NCBI RefSeq assembly: GCF_050947875.1
Contig: NC_134576.1
Location: 59,400,255 to 59,464,254, forward strand
Length of the DNA: 64,000 nt
Direction: 5' to 3'
Origin: Dermacentor variabilis
Lineage: Eukaryota; Arthropoda; Arachnida; Ixodida; Ixodidae
Below are positions 1 through 10,721 of the stretch, piece by piece. Position 1 is the stretch's first letter. Each line of letters opens with the position of its first letter. The translations under genes were made by a program, and so were the position numbers. The notes under the pieces are model-generated. The model saw only the letters and a program-made list of their open reading frames with translations, was not told the origin of the DNA and did no database searches.

Positions 1-1520
1 AAGAATATGTTGGATGAAAGTGAATGTCTTATTTTCTTGAAAGTGATATAAGGACATTTGCTTGGAAGTTCAAATATTCAAACAGCTAGCATGTCAGGCG
101 ACGCAACTGCCGCATGGGCATCTGCCGTACGACGTAAGCCAAATACAAAGAACTTTAGAAGCAGCGCTCGCTAAACCCTAGGCTGGCAACGCTATTTCGC
201 GTACGTAAGATGCTTGTGATCGCCATTTAAAACGAACATTGGCTGGAAAATGTTCGTATGCTGATCTCATTTCTTTATCGATTCCATTTACCGATTTTCA
301 TTAAAAACCACGCTTCAATGTTGAATATTGTAATGAACTGGGGTGTTTTATTTTGGTATTGCACGTGCGAGGCTGACGGTGGAGCCGTGCCAGCTGATAA
401 CGTGGGACAAGTTTTATTCTTCCTATTCATGCTAAGCAGCATTTACGATTAGATAAGGCTGATTGTTCCCCAGTGGTTTTCTAGCTGCATGGAATTCTTA
501 TCAAATTTAAGAATACGTTTTCCTTTCTTCAGTTGCATTATGGGCCGTGATTGCGAAATCATAATAGCGCTACTACTCAAATTCTTGGCCGTGCTAAGTG
601 CGTAGCAGTCCCGTGCACTGTACCCGTCTGAGGGACGTCGTCGAGCATGATAGGCTCGTTTCGGTGGTCACTTCCCGAATCCGAGATATGGTCGCACAGC
701 GTTAAATTTATTAAACCCCAAACTTAAAGGATAGCACATTCCTCTCAGTGTTACTCCCAGTTTCTGAACGCGCCTCGGTCATATGCAATACCAGTACACT
801 GTACCTCGACAACACATCGTTTCTTCATTCGCCGGTGTTGTGGACTTGAGCATACTTGCCGCCCGCAAAGACTGCACCATTCACGCACGTAGTACGGTGG
901 CGTCCTTTCTTCGTTGGCGCGAACACAGTAAGAATAATCCCAATCGTGGCGCCAGATTGTGTACGAGGAACGACGTCGACGCAGGGCGCATCAACGATAT
1001 TGAGGTGCTCCGTAGTGAAAATTCTGAACGCCTTACGGCATTAAATTCACAGCTGGTACTCGGAGCGGCGCGAAGGAACACGAGTGGAAGCCACACACGC
1101 GAAGCACAACTAAATTGTGAATTAGCGTGGAGTAATCTATTCGTCAAACTGGAATATACGCCACTCATGCGTCACGTAACGTAAAGGGCACTTTTGAAGA
1201 GTTGCATTCATCGCACGCCAGAAGTAGTGAAAAGCGCGTACCCTAAATGCATTCTAGAACCGGTGCAGCGCAACACCCGAAGTAAGAAACAAGCCGAGCC
1301 TGCGCTGTAAGCCAGCTTTAGAATTCAATACGAACTCGCCCAATCCTCAAACCTAGTGAACTTCACTAAATGAAAATTTATGGTGCTGCCATCCCGACTT
1401 CTTGCCTGAAAGGCGCCATCGAAATAAACCCGCAGTGCGCGGCACGCCCTGACGTCCGCAAACCACGTGCGCGCGACAGCTGTTTAGTAGGGGGTTGGCG
1501 GCAGTAATGGGAAGAGCCGC
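1..1520. other. No gene recognised
   Basis: Short open frames exist on both strands (for example 783-1184 plus), but none shows a familiar domain, a signal peptide or codon structure that stands out from chance. The stretch is probably intergenic sequence, or the 5' part of the LINE that becomes recognisable near 1.53 kb. I could not fix that element's 5' end. Confidence 0.4.
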
Positions 1521-1531
1521 GTAGGCAATAC

Positions 1532-2039
1532 GTGACCTCGTGGCGAGAAGCAATAGCGTGCACGGACGTCCGGCGGGAGTTAGGCTGTCCTCCTCACCCT
1601 TTTTTTTCTCTCGCGAGCGTGGAATCACCCTCGGAAAGCAAAATACGCTTCCGGATGAGGTCTGGAAGATCGGGTCCACTGCAATGTCAGCAATGTGGCC
1701 GCTATGGGCACTTGGCTGCAACCTGCGACAAACTCACCAGCTGCCGTCAATGTGGGAGGTTGCACGAGCAAGAAGAGCGCTGCCCAAATGCCGCCCACTG
1801 CAACAATTCTGGCGGCAATCACCCTGCAAATATTCCTGCCTAAACCAGGTGGCACGAAGAATACAGCGCGGAACCCATCATAGCGGCCGCCCCTACTCAC
1901 CTCTCTCGTGTCGTCCAGGCCTCTGTGTGGGAAGAAACACAGCACGCGAAGACCTCTGCATTGGTCTCCCATGCACAGGCCCTAACCGGTCGCTCACAAA
2001 AGTGCCAGTCGTAGATCCTCCCTCCCGGCTAGCCAGCTA
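1532..2039 (+). pseudogene. LINE ORF1 (gag-like) C-terminal fragment with CCHC zinc knuckles
   Basis: The frame opening at 1532 contains a canonical CCHC knuckle, CQQCGRYGHLAATC, followed by a second Cys/His cluster (CRQCGRLHEQEERC). A third cluster has one cysteine changed to serine (CNNSGGNHP). Two or three consecutive knuckles mark the ORF1 nucleic-acid-binding protein of I- and Jockey-group LINEs, which packages element RNA. The frame stops at 1843; the rest of the likely product reads on in a neighbouring frame to about 2039, so at least one frameshift is present. The N-terminal part was not recognised. ORF2 follows directly downstream. Confidence 0.7.
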
Positions 2040-2297
2040 AAGCAGCCCCAGGGACCCTTCGAGCCGGACCATCTGAAGCCGCCACTACAACTACAGAGGC
2101 ACCAGCCACATCACCGCAGGCCTGTCCAGACCCCCGCGAACAGCTGATCGCGAACTTGCAGCTGACACTGAAGCCCATCGGAGAGATGCTGCCTGCTGAT
2201 AGCCCATTTCGAGCCTTCTGCCTCCACGCGGGAGGCGGGGCATCAGCCCAAAATCAGCAAAGCTAGCAAACCATCGAGGTCCCGCCGCCGCCCAAGG

Positions 2298-5200
2298 GTG
2301 CTCCAGTTTAATGTACACTCGCTGCGGTGGCGGCACGGAGAGCAATGTGAGTACCTCCTACAGTGCGACTTTGACGTACTCGTACTGCATGAGGTATACG
2401 CAGCGGCTGAGATCCTACGGCTCCCTGGCTACATGGGCTACTCGGGCGCCACCAATTGTTTTGCGAGCAGTTGCACTCCGGCACCCTGCCTAGATTGAGC
2501 ACACACGCCAGGGAAACCACGCACGGTAATCTATATCTGCAGCACCCTGGCACATGTGTTCTACCTGTTTCTGACATGGTGGGTGACCCCTGCAGTTGTG
2601 CGTCGTCATGGTACGCCTTGACAGCCATGACACGGCATTGGCGAGCATCGACATCCGTCCAGAATAGCCGTGGGATCTCTCCAGCCTCGTCCAGCTGGCC
2701 GTTCGCCTCTGTGAGCATGCAGTCTTGTGCGGTTACTTCGACACCTCACACGGACTTGGGAAGCCGCGGTTGCACCTGCCGAGGCAACGGTCTTACAGAC
2801 GCCATCAGCCGAGCTGGCCTGCTGATTTTGCAGACCGGGGAGCCCAACTGCGTACGCCGTGAACCTCGCACTGCAAACGAGCAGTGTTCGTATTCCTGGG
2901 CCACAACTCCGGACACTTGGAGGTCTCACCACTTCCCTATCGGTATCAGCCCCGGGTCTGGGAGAAGGCCTACGTCAAGAACATACTACGTCACAGACTG
3001 GTGCTGTTCCGGAAGCAGCGCAGCCAGCTGGACGATGGCCGTGACCTCCTGAGCGCCATCGCGGATTCTGCTCAGACTGCCACCGTTCAGTGCTCTGCCC
3101 AACCAGGTAACCCCGCTCCAGACTTCCACGTGCTCAACCTCCGCGCATCCAGGCGTCGTAGGAAGCACTAAGCGGTCCGGACGAGCACGGCAGAGCTCGA
3201 ACTGGACCGAGTATACACGCATGGATGCCCGCCGCAGACGCCAGGCCCGGTTCAGGAGGAGCCATAGCTGCAGGAGCCTTTGCTCTGCCATCAAGGTCAG
3301 GATCAGGGAACCCCAGGCTTGCAGACTGTTCAAATCCCTCACCGGCAGGAGAGCAACCCTACAACCTGTACACGCTGTGGCCATCACGCTGGGCATCAGC
3401 GAAGATGCCCTTGCGAAACTCCTGGCCGAACAGTTCGCGCCGGCTACACCGCGCACTACAGTCATCCTACCGGTACGACAGCCTTCCGTCAGCCTGGCTA
3501 GCTGCCTGAATAACCCCCACCCGGGGGGCACATCAACCCAGGGGATGGCTATCGGCCAGGGCCCGCTGACGCTGTACGAGCTCCAAGTGGCTCTGAAGAG
3601 GGGGAAGCGTCGCATCTCACGAGGAGCCGATGGAGTGAGGACCCAAACACTCCGCAGCCTGGCCGCCAGTGAGCAGCAGCGCCTGCTCGACTGCTGCAAC
3701 GGCATCTGGCGGTCAGGGCAGTTGCCGGAGTCAAGGCACACAGCCATCGTGGCCCCCATCCTGAAGGAAAGAAAGGCAGCTGAAAACGTGAGTTCCTACC
3801 AGCTGCTCGCCCTCACCTCCGCCGCTTGTAAGGTGATGCAGGCCATTGCTCTGGTCCGACTGGACTGGGTGGCCCGTGCCCATGGCCTCCTCGCCGACGG
3901 GGCTCCGGCGACGCTGATGCACCACGCGCTCCATCGCGGCACATGGTCTCCGCGCTGGAGGAGGCTAAGGTCTGCGGTGACGCCATGCTCCAGGTGCTTA
4001 TCGACATCAAGGGGGTCTTGGACGGCCTGCCCCATACAGTTGTTCAGCAGGCCCTGGCCCTACTTGGCATCAGTGGGAACCCATGGTGGTTCGTCTCGTC
4101 GTTCCTGAATGAGCGCACCCTCAGTGTATAGTGGGCCAATGAAGGAGCTCCCCTGAGCCGGTAGCAGCGGGCATCCCACACGGGTCAGTAATGAACCCTT
4201 TCCTGTTCAAACTGGCTCTGGCCCCGCTGCCTGCTGCCCTGCCGATCGACTCTCATTATTCCGTGAATGCCTCCATCTACACCGACGACATCGCCCTGTG
4301 AGTGCGAAGTCCATCACAGAGGCGCCACAGTATGCACTCGACCCTGCAGAGAGCCCTCAACACCACCGCTTTTACCTGAGCAAGATTGGCCTTGCCATCT
4401 CGGCAAGAAAGACGGATGCCACGCTGCTCCACCCAAGAGCAGCCGCCCGCCGCACAGCTGTCCCGCTGCACCTGGGAAGCGTCCACTTATAGCCTGGAGC
4501 ATGGCAGTGACGCACCTGGAGCTGCGCCTTGATTACTGGCTGTCCTGGCTGCCTGCTGTCAAGACCCTGCTTGTCCAGGTCCTCCGGGTCCTCAAGGCAG
4601 TCTCCCAGCTTCCTGGACGAAGACAGGGCTGTACCACTAGGTGCGCTCTGCGGCTGTACGATTGCAGCAGCCACCTCACGCCTGCGGTACGCACTCCCAC
4701 CCGTGGCACTACCACTTGCCTGTCTCAAGAAGCTCGAGCTGCAGCATCGGGCCGCGATTATGCTCTACTTAGGCGCTCCTCACAGCTCTCAAGCCGCTGC
4801 GACCATGGCCGAGGCGGGAGCATGGCCCATGTCACTCCTCCTGCTACAGGGGACAGGCCATGTTGACCGCCTCCACCATGGCCCACACGGCAGTGCCCTG
4901 CTATCCCGATTGCGCTCGCAGCCCCATTCCCAGATGGAGACTGTGGCCTGTACTGGGAGGTGATTGGGAGGCCCCCAGCGAACAACGCACAGCTGCCTCC
5001 TCCTCAGAGACCACCCATGTCCATCACCACAAAGCTGCCTGGCGTTTGCAAACGGCGCTCCCCGACTTGTGCCCTTCAGCGGATGGCTGCCTCCCTCCTG
5101 CCTGAGGACCACGGGGGGACACCGGCAGGTCTAGGTTGACGGCTAGGTGGTGCCGTACACGGGCTCGTCGACTGCGGCCTGCGTGGTGCCCACCCTGCGG

Positions 5201-5941
5201 AAGAGCAGGCAGTGCCGCCTCCCCTACCATGCCACGTCAACAGCGGCAGAGGTAGCAGAGCTCCACCTGGCTGTGCACGTACTCACGGAGGAGCTGTCAG
5301 CGACACCAGTGACCATCTACTCCGACTCCAAGGCAGCGCTTCTCAGCCTGAAGAGGCCAGAATGGGCCAGCCTTGGGGTCGCCCTGCTCTCGGCTAGGCT
5401 GATGGCGTTCCAGGAGACGGGCTGCTCGCTGTCCCTGTACTGGCTTCGAGCTCACGTAGGGATACCGGGCAACGAGGACGCTTATGCACTGGCAAAGCTT
5501 GCCCACCACTGTGTGGTCCCGCCCAGTCTGGAAGTGACAGCCAGTGACTTCACAAGCCACAAGCTGCGACGTCATCTCCTAGCCTGCCATCCGAACAAAC
5601 GGATGTCCTTGGGCCGCCCTCCACGGCCACTTCCGCAGCGTGGCCTTGCACGCAGGGAGAGCACCCTCCTACTGCGACTGAGCATTAGCTGCTGCTTGAT
5701 GGGGCCTCGCCGCCACCGGCAAGGCCTCGTTGCCTCTCCAGCCTGCGCCTCCTGTGCGGAGCCCGAGGCCCTGGAGCCCCTCCTGCTTGCCTGCCCTGCT
5801 TACCTGCACAAACGTGACCGCCTCCTGCAGGAGTTCAGACTTCTGGGGCGTTCTTCTGCACGGCAGGAAGACATCCTCTTCTCTGGTCGCAACGAGCTAC
5901 CAGCCCTCCTAAGTGTCGCCGAGTACCTAGACTCGTCGTAG
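2298..5941 (+). pseudogene. LINE ORF2 remnant: endonuclease, reverse transcriptase, RNase H
   Basis: The AP-endonuclease start is visible at 2298 (LQFNVHSLRW) but decays within about 200 bases. The RT finger and palm region reads in the frame 3221-3960, shifts to the frame 3943-4131, and its catalytic motif YTDDIAL lies at 4278-4298, immediately followed by a stop. RNase H begins near 5132 with a DG pair, an in-frame stop at 5144-5146, then an open frame to 5941. That frame carries the catalytic pattern: an AAEVAELHLAV segment (Glu), YSDSKAALLSL (Asp) and WLRAHVGIPGNEDA (His/Asn/Asp). A CASCAEPEALEPLLLACP motif near 5742 matches the Cys-rich C-terminus of I-clade LINEs. The protein is dead because of multiple frameshifts, but the RNase H segment is well preserved. 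Confidence 0.8.
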
Positions 5942-6529
5942 CTCTCGGCGAGACTCGGATTTTCTGCAAAGACGAATTGCCTCACGGCTATCCAAACCAC
6001 TCTAGCCTACTCGACCGGCCCCAACCATTTGGCTCCTTCTGGATCACCGCCCCTGGCCTTTCACCAGGTTACCATTCCTGCCGGACCCACTCGGCCGTTC
6101 CTGCCGGTCTGCACAGCCGCTGCCATGGCGACACTTTAACCCCCTACTCTCCTATATCCTTTGCTCCCACTATCTCCCGTCAACCCTGTTGGCGCTGAGC
6201 CGTGCTCGCGCAAGAGCTGCAGAAAATAGCGTCAAGATTACCTTTTTTCCTCAATAACCACTTCTCTCTCTCGCTTTCATCTTTCGCCGTGCTCTTTCGG
6301 TCTGTTACGCGGTATAATCACACAGACGCACACCGAAGCCATAAGCAGGAACGGGCACCTAAGAGTAGCGCTCTAAAAATTCAGTGGACGATTAGTTATC
6401 CCTACACTGATGAATGGGAAAGCACTGAGGCGATGTCCGGTGGCGTCACTGGTGGAGTCACGTGAATTCAGCGGCCATGTCAGCAGAAGAGCCGCGACAT
6501 GACCAACAGTACTGTGAGAAGGTGCGCAC

Positions 6530-7290
6530 AGCGCAAGGTCGGGGGTTCAACTCCCACCAAAGGTCGTGTGTTCTACTGCCCTAATTTACTATGTCTTAAT
6601 TAACTGTGCTTCAATTAACTACGCCTTCATTAAAAGCAGAGGTCGTCAGTACGACTGCCAGAAAAGATCGTGAGTTCGAGTGACTTCTTCTCTAGCCTTA
6701 TTAACTGCCCAAATTAGGCTGGTCTTTATTAAAAGCAAATGTCGTGGATTCGACTCCCACCAAAGGATGAGGGTTCGACTCCCATCAAAGATCTTGGTTC
6801 ACGTGCGTTAAATACATCTATCTTAACTGCGATTGAATTAACCTCGCCTTCATTAACAAAAAAGGTCGTGGGTTCGACACCCCAAATATTCGTAGGTTCG
6901 AGTGCCTTTGTTAACTCCATGTTAACTGTGTCTGAATTACCTTCGCATTCTAATTAACCTCGTCTTCATTAACACAAAAGGTCGTGGGCTTGACTCCCAC
7001 AAATGGTCGTGGCTTCGTTACCATAGTTAACTCTATGTCAACTAGCTGTGGCTGAATTACGAGAGACCTCACTAACAACCAAAGCGATGGGTTCAAGTCC
7101 TACATGTGGTCGTGCGTTCGAGTGCCTTAAATCTATGGCAACTAACTGTGCCTGCAATAATTTCGCCCTCAATAACACCAAGGGTCGTCGGTCCGAGTGC
7201 CCTAAATGACTCCATCTTAATTAAAATCGCTTTAATTACACCGAAGGTCGTTGGTTCAACTGCCAGAAAAGGTCGAAGGTTCGCGGACCT
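6530..7290. repeat. Degenerate tandem array of tRNA-B-box-like units
   Basis: Blocks close to GGTCGTGGGTTCGACTCCCA recur at roughly 6535, 6655, 6740, 6862, 6977, 7080, 7180 and 7243. Many are followed by a half copy ending in TTCGAGTGCC, and they are separated by AT-rich spacers rich in TTAATTAACT. The spacing is about 100-120 bp. Each block contains or nearly contains the pol III B-box consensus GGTTCGANTCC, but no A box is seen at tRNA spacing. It is most likely a satellite or amplified SINE-tail sequence. Confidence 0.7.
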
Positions 7291-7339
7291 TTTGTACGAT
7301 CCTTTCGAGACGCCTCCAACGCTGGATTTCCAGGTTCAT

Positions 7340-7540
7340 GGGGCGTTTATGCTTTTGCAATAAAACAAATGGGCGCAGGTGGGATGTGAACCCATGTCCT
7401 CGCATTGCACTTGCGATTCTCTTACCGCCAAGGCTTGTGAATGGTAGCGCTGGCTAACACTCTCAGGGTTAGTTGTAGTAGATAAACATAAATATCCAAG
7501 AAAATGGATGGGAAAACGGCGACAATTGGTAACAGTACTG
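7340..7540 (-). repeat. tRNA-derived SINE fragments (same family as 47.5 and 57.5 kb)
   Basis: The stretch 7370-7440 (GGGCGCAGGTGGGATGTGAACCC onward) reads on the minus strand as a tRNA-like B-box region. The segment 7490-7520 (ATCCAAGAAAATGGATGGG) matches the SINE body seen at 47.7 and 48.0 kb. The copy is fragmented and rearranged. Confidence 0.5.
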
Positions 7541-7924
7541 CACGCGTAAGACAATGATATGTGTTCGTATCACACCTGTGGTCAGTTGTTCTTCAAGAAC
7601 TTTCATTTCCAATTATTTATCACTTTCATTCAGTTAACAAGTGCAAGTAATGTCCTCTATGCTGATCTTGATGTCTTTTTTGACTTCTTATAATATGGCA
7701 ATATAAAACATAAATACCTGAAAAAGCGAACGCGAAAACGGCGGCGTCGCAGGAGCTCAATTTGGTAAAAGCGTCCCAAAAATACGTGGGATAGTCCCCC
7801 ACCTGCCATACTTTGCTTTTTCATTTTAATTTCCATTATTTATCATTTTCTTTTATTGAATTAGTAAGTACGTGTAATTTGCCCTATCTTGTCATTGGTG
7901 TCTGCTTGTTCGGTTCGTATGATG

Positions 7925-8340
7925 TATACAGAGTGTCCCAGTTTATTTTAGCCAGAGTTAAAAATAATCAACTGTCACGTAGCTGGGCAGAACAAAGGTC
8001 ATGTGGTTTTCCGTCGCTTGGAGATATTGTAACTCTTTATTCCATATCGCCTAATTAGAAATTCTTCGTATTGAACTATTCAACATTCAAAATAATATAA
8101 TTAGATGAAAAGTGCTTTTGGGAAAATTGCAGCGCGACATGAAGAACTCCCGATGCAGCTTTCTCTAGCTCAATACGTGCTACACAAAAGAGTTTTTGCT
8201 AGCGTGAAAGAAGCCCTAAAATCCGCGGAAAATGGCCGCGCGACTCGCCGTCCGAGGCACTTTGCGTGTATTCGTGGGCTAATCTGATCTGAACAGGCTG
8301 TCGGTGACTGCGACGGACGTTAAATGACAGAAGGGGCGGA
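7925..8340. repeat. Probable non-autonomous interspersed repeat starting with TACAGAGTGTCCCAG
   Basis: The segment opens with TACAGAGTGTCCCAG followed by about 400 bases without a credible gene. A TACAGRGTGTCCC start is typical of abundant non-autonomous repeats in arthropods, including ticks. No second copy exists in this window to confirm the boundaries. The open frame at 8105-8287 has no recognisable domain. Confidence 0.35.
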
Positions 8341-8669
8341 CCGTTTTGAGGAAAAGTCCTCCAACAACAATGCGGCCACCACGTGCGAATCCACTATGGA
8401 ACCGAAGGCATTTCCAGGAGGGCTGGATTCGAAATACGGAAGACGGGATTTGGAATCACAATAATGTTTCAATGTTCTAGCATATCCCTTACTGCATATC
8501 TCGCAATTCCATGAACAAGCTGCAGGACGCTACCTTTGCCATTTTCTGCGAATTGGCAATACAATAAAAGCGAAATATGAAGAAAATTTGGCTCCAAACG
8601 CAATATTTCCAGAAGTACATGTTGCTGCGATAGTCGGTTAATATTGTTTTATAGACGATAAATATTTAT

Positions 8670-8759
8670 GATCGCTTAGCGCAACAAAGGATGGACGGAA
8701 TGGGACAAGGGCTGCGCCCTTTGTATCCTTCCGTCCTGCCTTGCTCGCGCTAAGCGATC
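8670..8759. repeat. Imperfect inverted repeat (30-bp arms)
   Basis: The arm 8670-8699 (GATCGCTTAGCGCAACAAAG and following bases) is largely complementary to 8730-8759, with a 30-bp spacer that itself holds GGGCTGCGCCC. The transcript could form a long hairpin. It lies just left of the inverted LINE half and may be the end of a different repeat. Confidence 0.6.
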
Positions 8760-8843
8760 GTGAGCATTTATGGCTTACTGAGCAATACAATATTTGTCAG
8801 GTGGTCGGAGGTGAATACGAAGAGTCTTGTGTGAAAAGAGCAC

Positions 8844-9476
8844 TTAAAAAGGCAGGCACCCAACTTCTGCTACCGTTCCTGAGCGGGACGACCCCTTCGG
8901 AAGGCCGAGACATACGCGAAGCCAGTTCCGTGCTGCTTCAAGTTTTCTCTTGCTACTGGGAGCCATCTTGTGCAGGATCGGTATGTAAAACCGCAGTGTT
9001 CCGTCGACGTAGGCATTATGCAGGAGCACCATTGATCGACAGTTGCTGCCCCATTGTGATCCGGCTAAGAATCAGATTACATGCGACGCCGAGGAAATCT
9101 CAGTTTTTTCACTTGAGGCGACCAAGTGAGTCCTATCGATCGTCGGTTAATCGTCACTCCAAGAAACTTTTGCGTCTTGACGTATGGAAGGGTGCGACCA
9201 CCCAACTCTAGTGGGTACTTTTCTATACACCTAAGTGTGAAAGCCATAGCAACGCTGTTGTCGGGGGACAATTTCAGACCCCTTGGATTTAGGTAGGGTG
9301 ATATATTTGCCAGCGTTCTCTGGAGACGTTGCTGTGTAGTACTGCGGGAACGCGCCGCGCACTAAATGCAGATGTCGTCCGCATACAGTGAGATTTTGAC
9401 GCCACGGGGCAGGTTTCTTCTCAGATGGAAATGAAAAAGTGGAAGAAGCCAACCGTAATGGACTCCCATACCGCAA
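8844..9476 (-). pseudogene. LINE reverse transcriptase fragment (palm to thumb), inverted
   Basis: On the minus strand, 9476 to about 9290 encodes the palm motif as GVKISLYADDICIW. The frame then shifts to 9271-9077 (containing KFLGVTINR, the usual segment after the palm) and again to 9032-8844 (containing LRVCLGLPKGSS, the thumb region of I-clade LINEs). So YADD is intact but the coding frame is broken at least twice. The opposite-strand segment directly to the right (9.5-10.19 kb) encodes the C-terminus and 3' UTR of a similar LINE, so the two may be one insertion with an inverted 5' part. Confidence 0.75.
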
Positions 9477-9499
9477 TTTCTAAAGAACATTTTTTGCAA

Positions 9500-10185
9500 A
9501 AGCCAACGCTTCAATCATGGCAAAAATATGCCAATCAAGAAAAAGACCGCATCTGAAATCTGCCGCTTCACCAAGATAACTTCGTGCGTCACATTGACCC
9601 AGAAATGAGCCCGAAAATTCCGCGACCACTTCATCGACACTTCGGGACATTGTACCATCGTCTTCGACTGAACGTGGCATACAGGCACAATTATCTGTAC
9701 CGCATAGGGGTTACCACTAAACCCTACTGTGATAACTGTGGCAACCTAGAGACAATGGAGCACATATTACTAGAATGCCATGAGTACCGCGGCGAGAGAC
9801 AAATTTTTGAGCCACAAATGTACATGTTTTGCACGATCCGTTAAAATTACCCAGCATCTTAGGTTCTATGCCTGGCCCTTTAACAAGCGGTGGGTTTTGG
9901 ATTTATTGTTCAAATACGTGTCAGAAATTGGTCTAATAGCAAAGCTTTGAAGATTTAACATTTCATATACAAACGCCTAAATTTACCCGCCATGTCACCT
10001 GTAAATATTAGTGTCAAGTCCATTTGCACATTTCATAATTATTTTTATTTTATTTTTCTCCCTCTCTCCTCTGGAATCTCTTAATCCCATTCCCCATCCC
10101 TATACAGAATAGCATGCCAGCGGTTGTATGCGCACCACCAGCATTCTCTGTTTTTCTAATAAAGAGTGTCTCTCTCTCTCTCTTT
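9500..10185 (+). pseudogene. I-clade LINE C-terminus and 3' UTR
   Basis: The frame 9584-9844 contains YCDNCGNLETMEHILLECHEY, the Cys-rich C-terminal motif found after RNase H in I-clade LINEs. It is preceded by a typical HRHFGTLYHRLRLNV segment. Downstream is a pyrimidine-rich 3' UTR ending AATAAAGAGTG(TC)n at about 10.15-10.19 kb, the same style of 3' end as at 24.69 kb (minus) and 43.44 kb. No RNase H was found between this segment and the inverted RT piece on its left. Confidence 0.7.
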
Positions 10186-10199
10186 TCAGGGTACTCTGC

Positions 10200-10542
10200 T
10201 AACTAGTGCACAAACCACGTAAGCTGAAGAGCACATAAATACAGAAAATAGACATATGATGGCTACAGCCGCATACTAGTCACTGTAGTGAAAAAATAAA
10301 AGAAACCACTCAATTTATGCGGGCGCCGTTTCATTATTTTAACGTTTTATTTGCCAGTGGCACGTTGGCGATGCCGCATATGAAAGTAATGTTTCCCGGC
10401 GTTTCCGATAATCTTTAACATTCGCTCTGCTCCAACATTCTACTAATCATAACAAACACTACTGAGAAATAGAATAAGACACGTGACTCGTTAGCAACTG
10501 AAATCGTTCAGCATCATAGTCAGCAACCTGTCATCTTGCACT
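10200..10542. other. No gene recognised
   Basis: AT-rich sequence between two LINEs. No open frame, repeat or regulatory element could be supported. Confidence 0.4.
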
Positions 10543-10558
10543 ATTTGTTAGAAGAATG

Positions 10559-10645
10559 CAGCTGTGGCGTAGAGGTAGAGCATCCGCCTCGCATGCAATT
10601 GAATAGTGGTTCGAATCCAGATGCCGCGCAATTTTCCACCGGATA
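10559..10645 (+). promoter_or_regulatory. tRNA-like head of RTE copy A (A box and B box)
   Basis: TGGCGTAGAGGTAGAGC near 10566 fits the pol III A box and D-arm. GTGGTTCGAATCC near 10608 fits the B box and T-arm, at tRNA-like spacing. The head lies inside the element's target-site duplications and is repeated at the start of copy D (60.71-60.79 kb). It could be an internal pol III promoter or simply a captured tRNA/SINE. The acceptor stem does not pair well, so it is not a functional tRNA gene. Confidence 0.65.
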
Positions 10646-10721
10646 AAACGAAATCCGCGTGTTGATTAAGTTGCATGAACAGGCCTGGAGTGCGGCGTGA
10701 TCGCGGAGACCAGAATCGGTA

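Larger units (their letters stand above)
1532..6310 (+). mobile_element. Decayed I-clade LINE with ORF1 and ORF2 remnants
   Basis: The order of parts is that of an I/R1-group non-LTR retrotransposon: gag-like zinc knuckles (about 1.67-1.84 kb), an AP-endonuclease start (about 2.3 kb), reverse transcriptase (3.4-4.3 kb), RNase H (5.13-5.55 kb), a C-terminal Cys-rich motif (about 5.74 kb), and a pyrimidine-rich 3' region ending near 6.28 kb. An RNase H domain downstream of RT is typical of the I group and argues against CR1 or RTE. The copy is interrupted by many frameshifts and stops and cannot be autonomous. It is strikingly GC-rich next to its AT-richer flanks. The 5' boundary and target-site duplication were not found, so the ends are approximate. 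Confidence 0.8.

Noticed and set aside
783..1184. 133-codon open frame near the left edge
   Set aside because: No domain, and an overlapping antisense frame of similar length. Consistent with chance in GC-balanced sequence.
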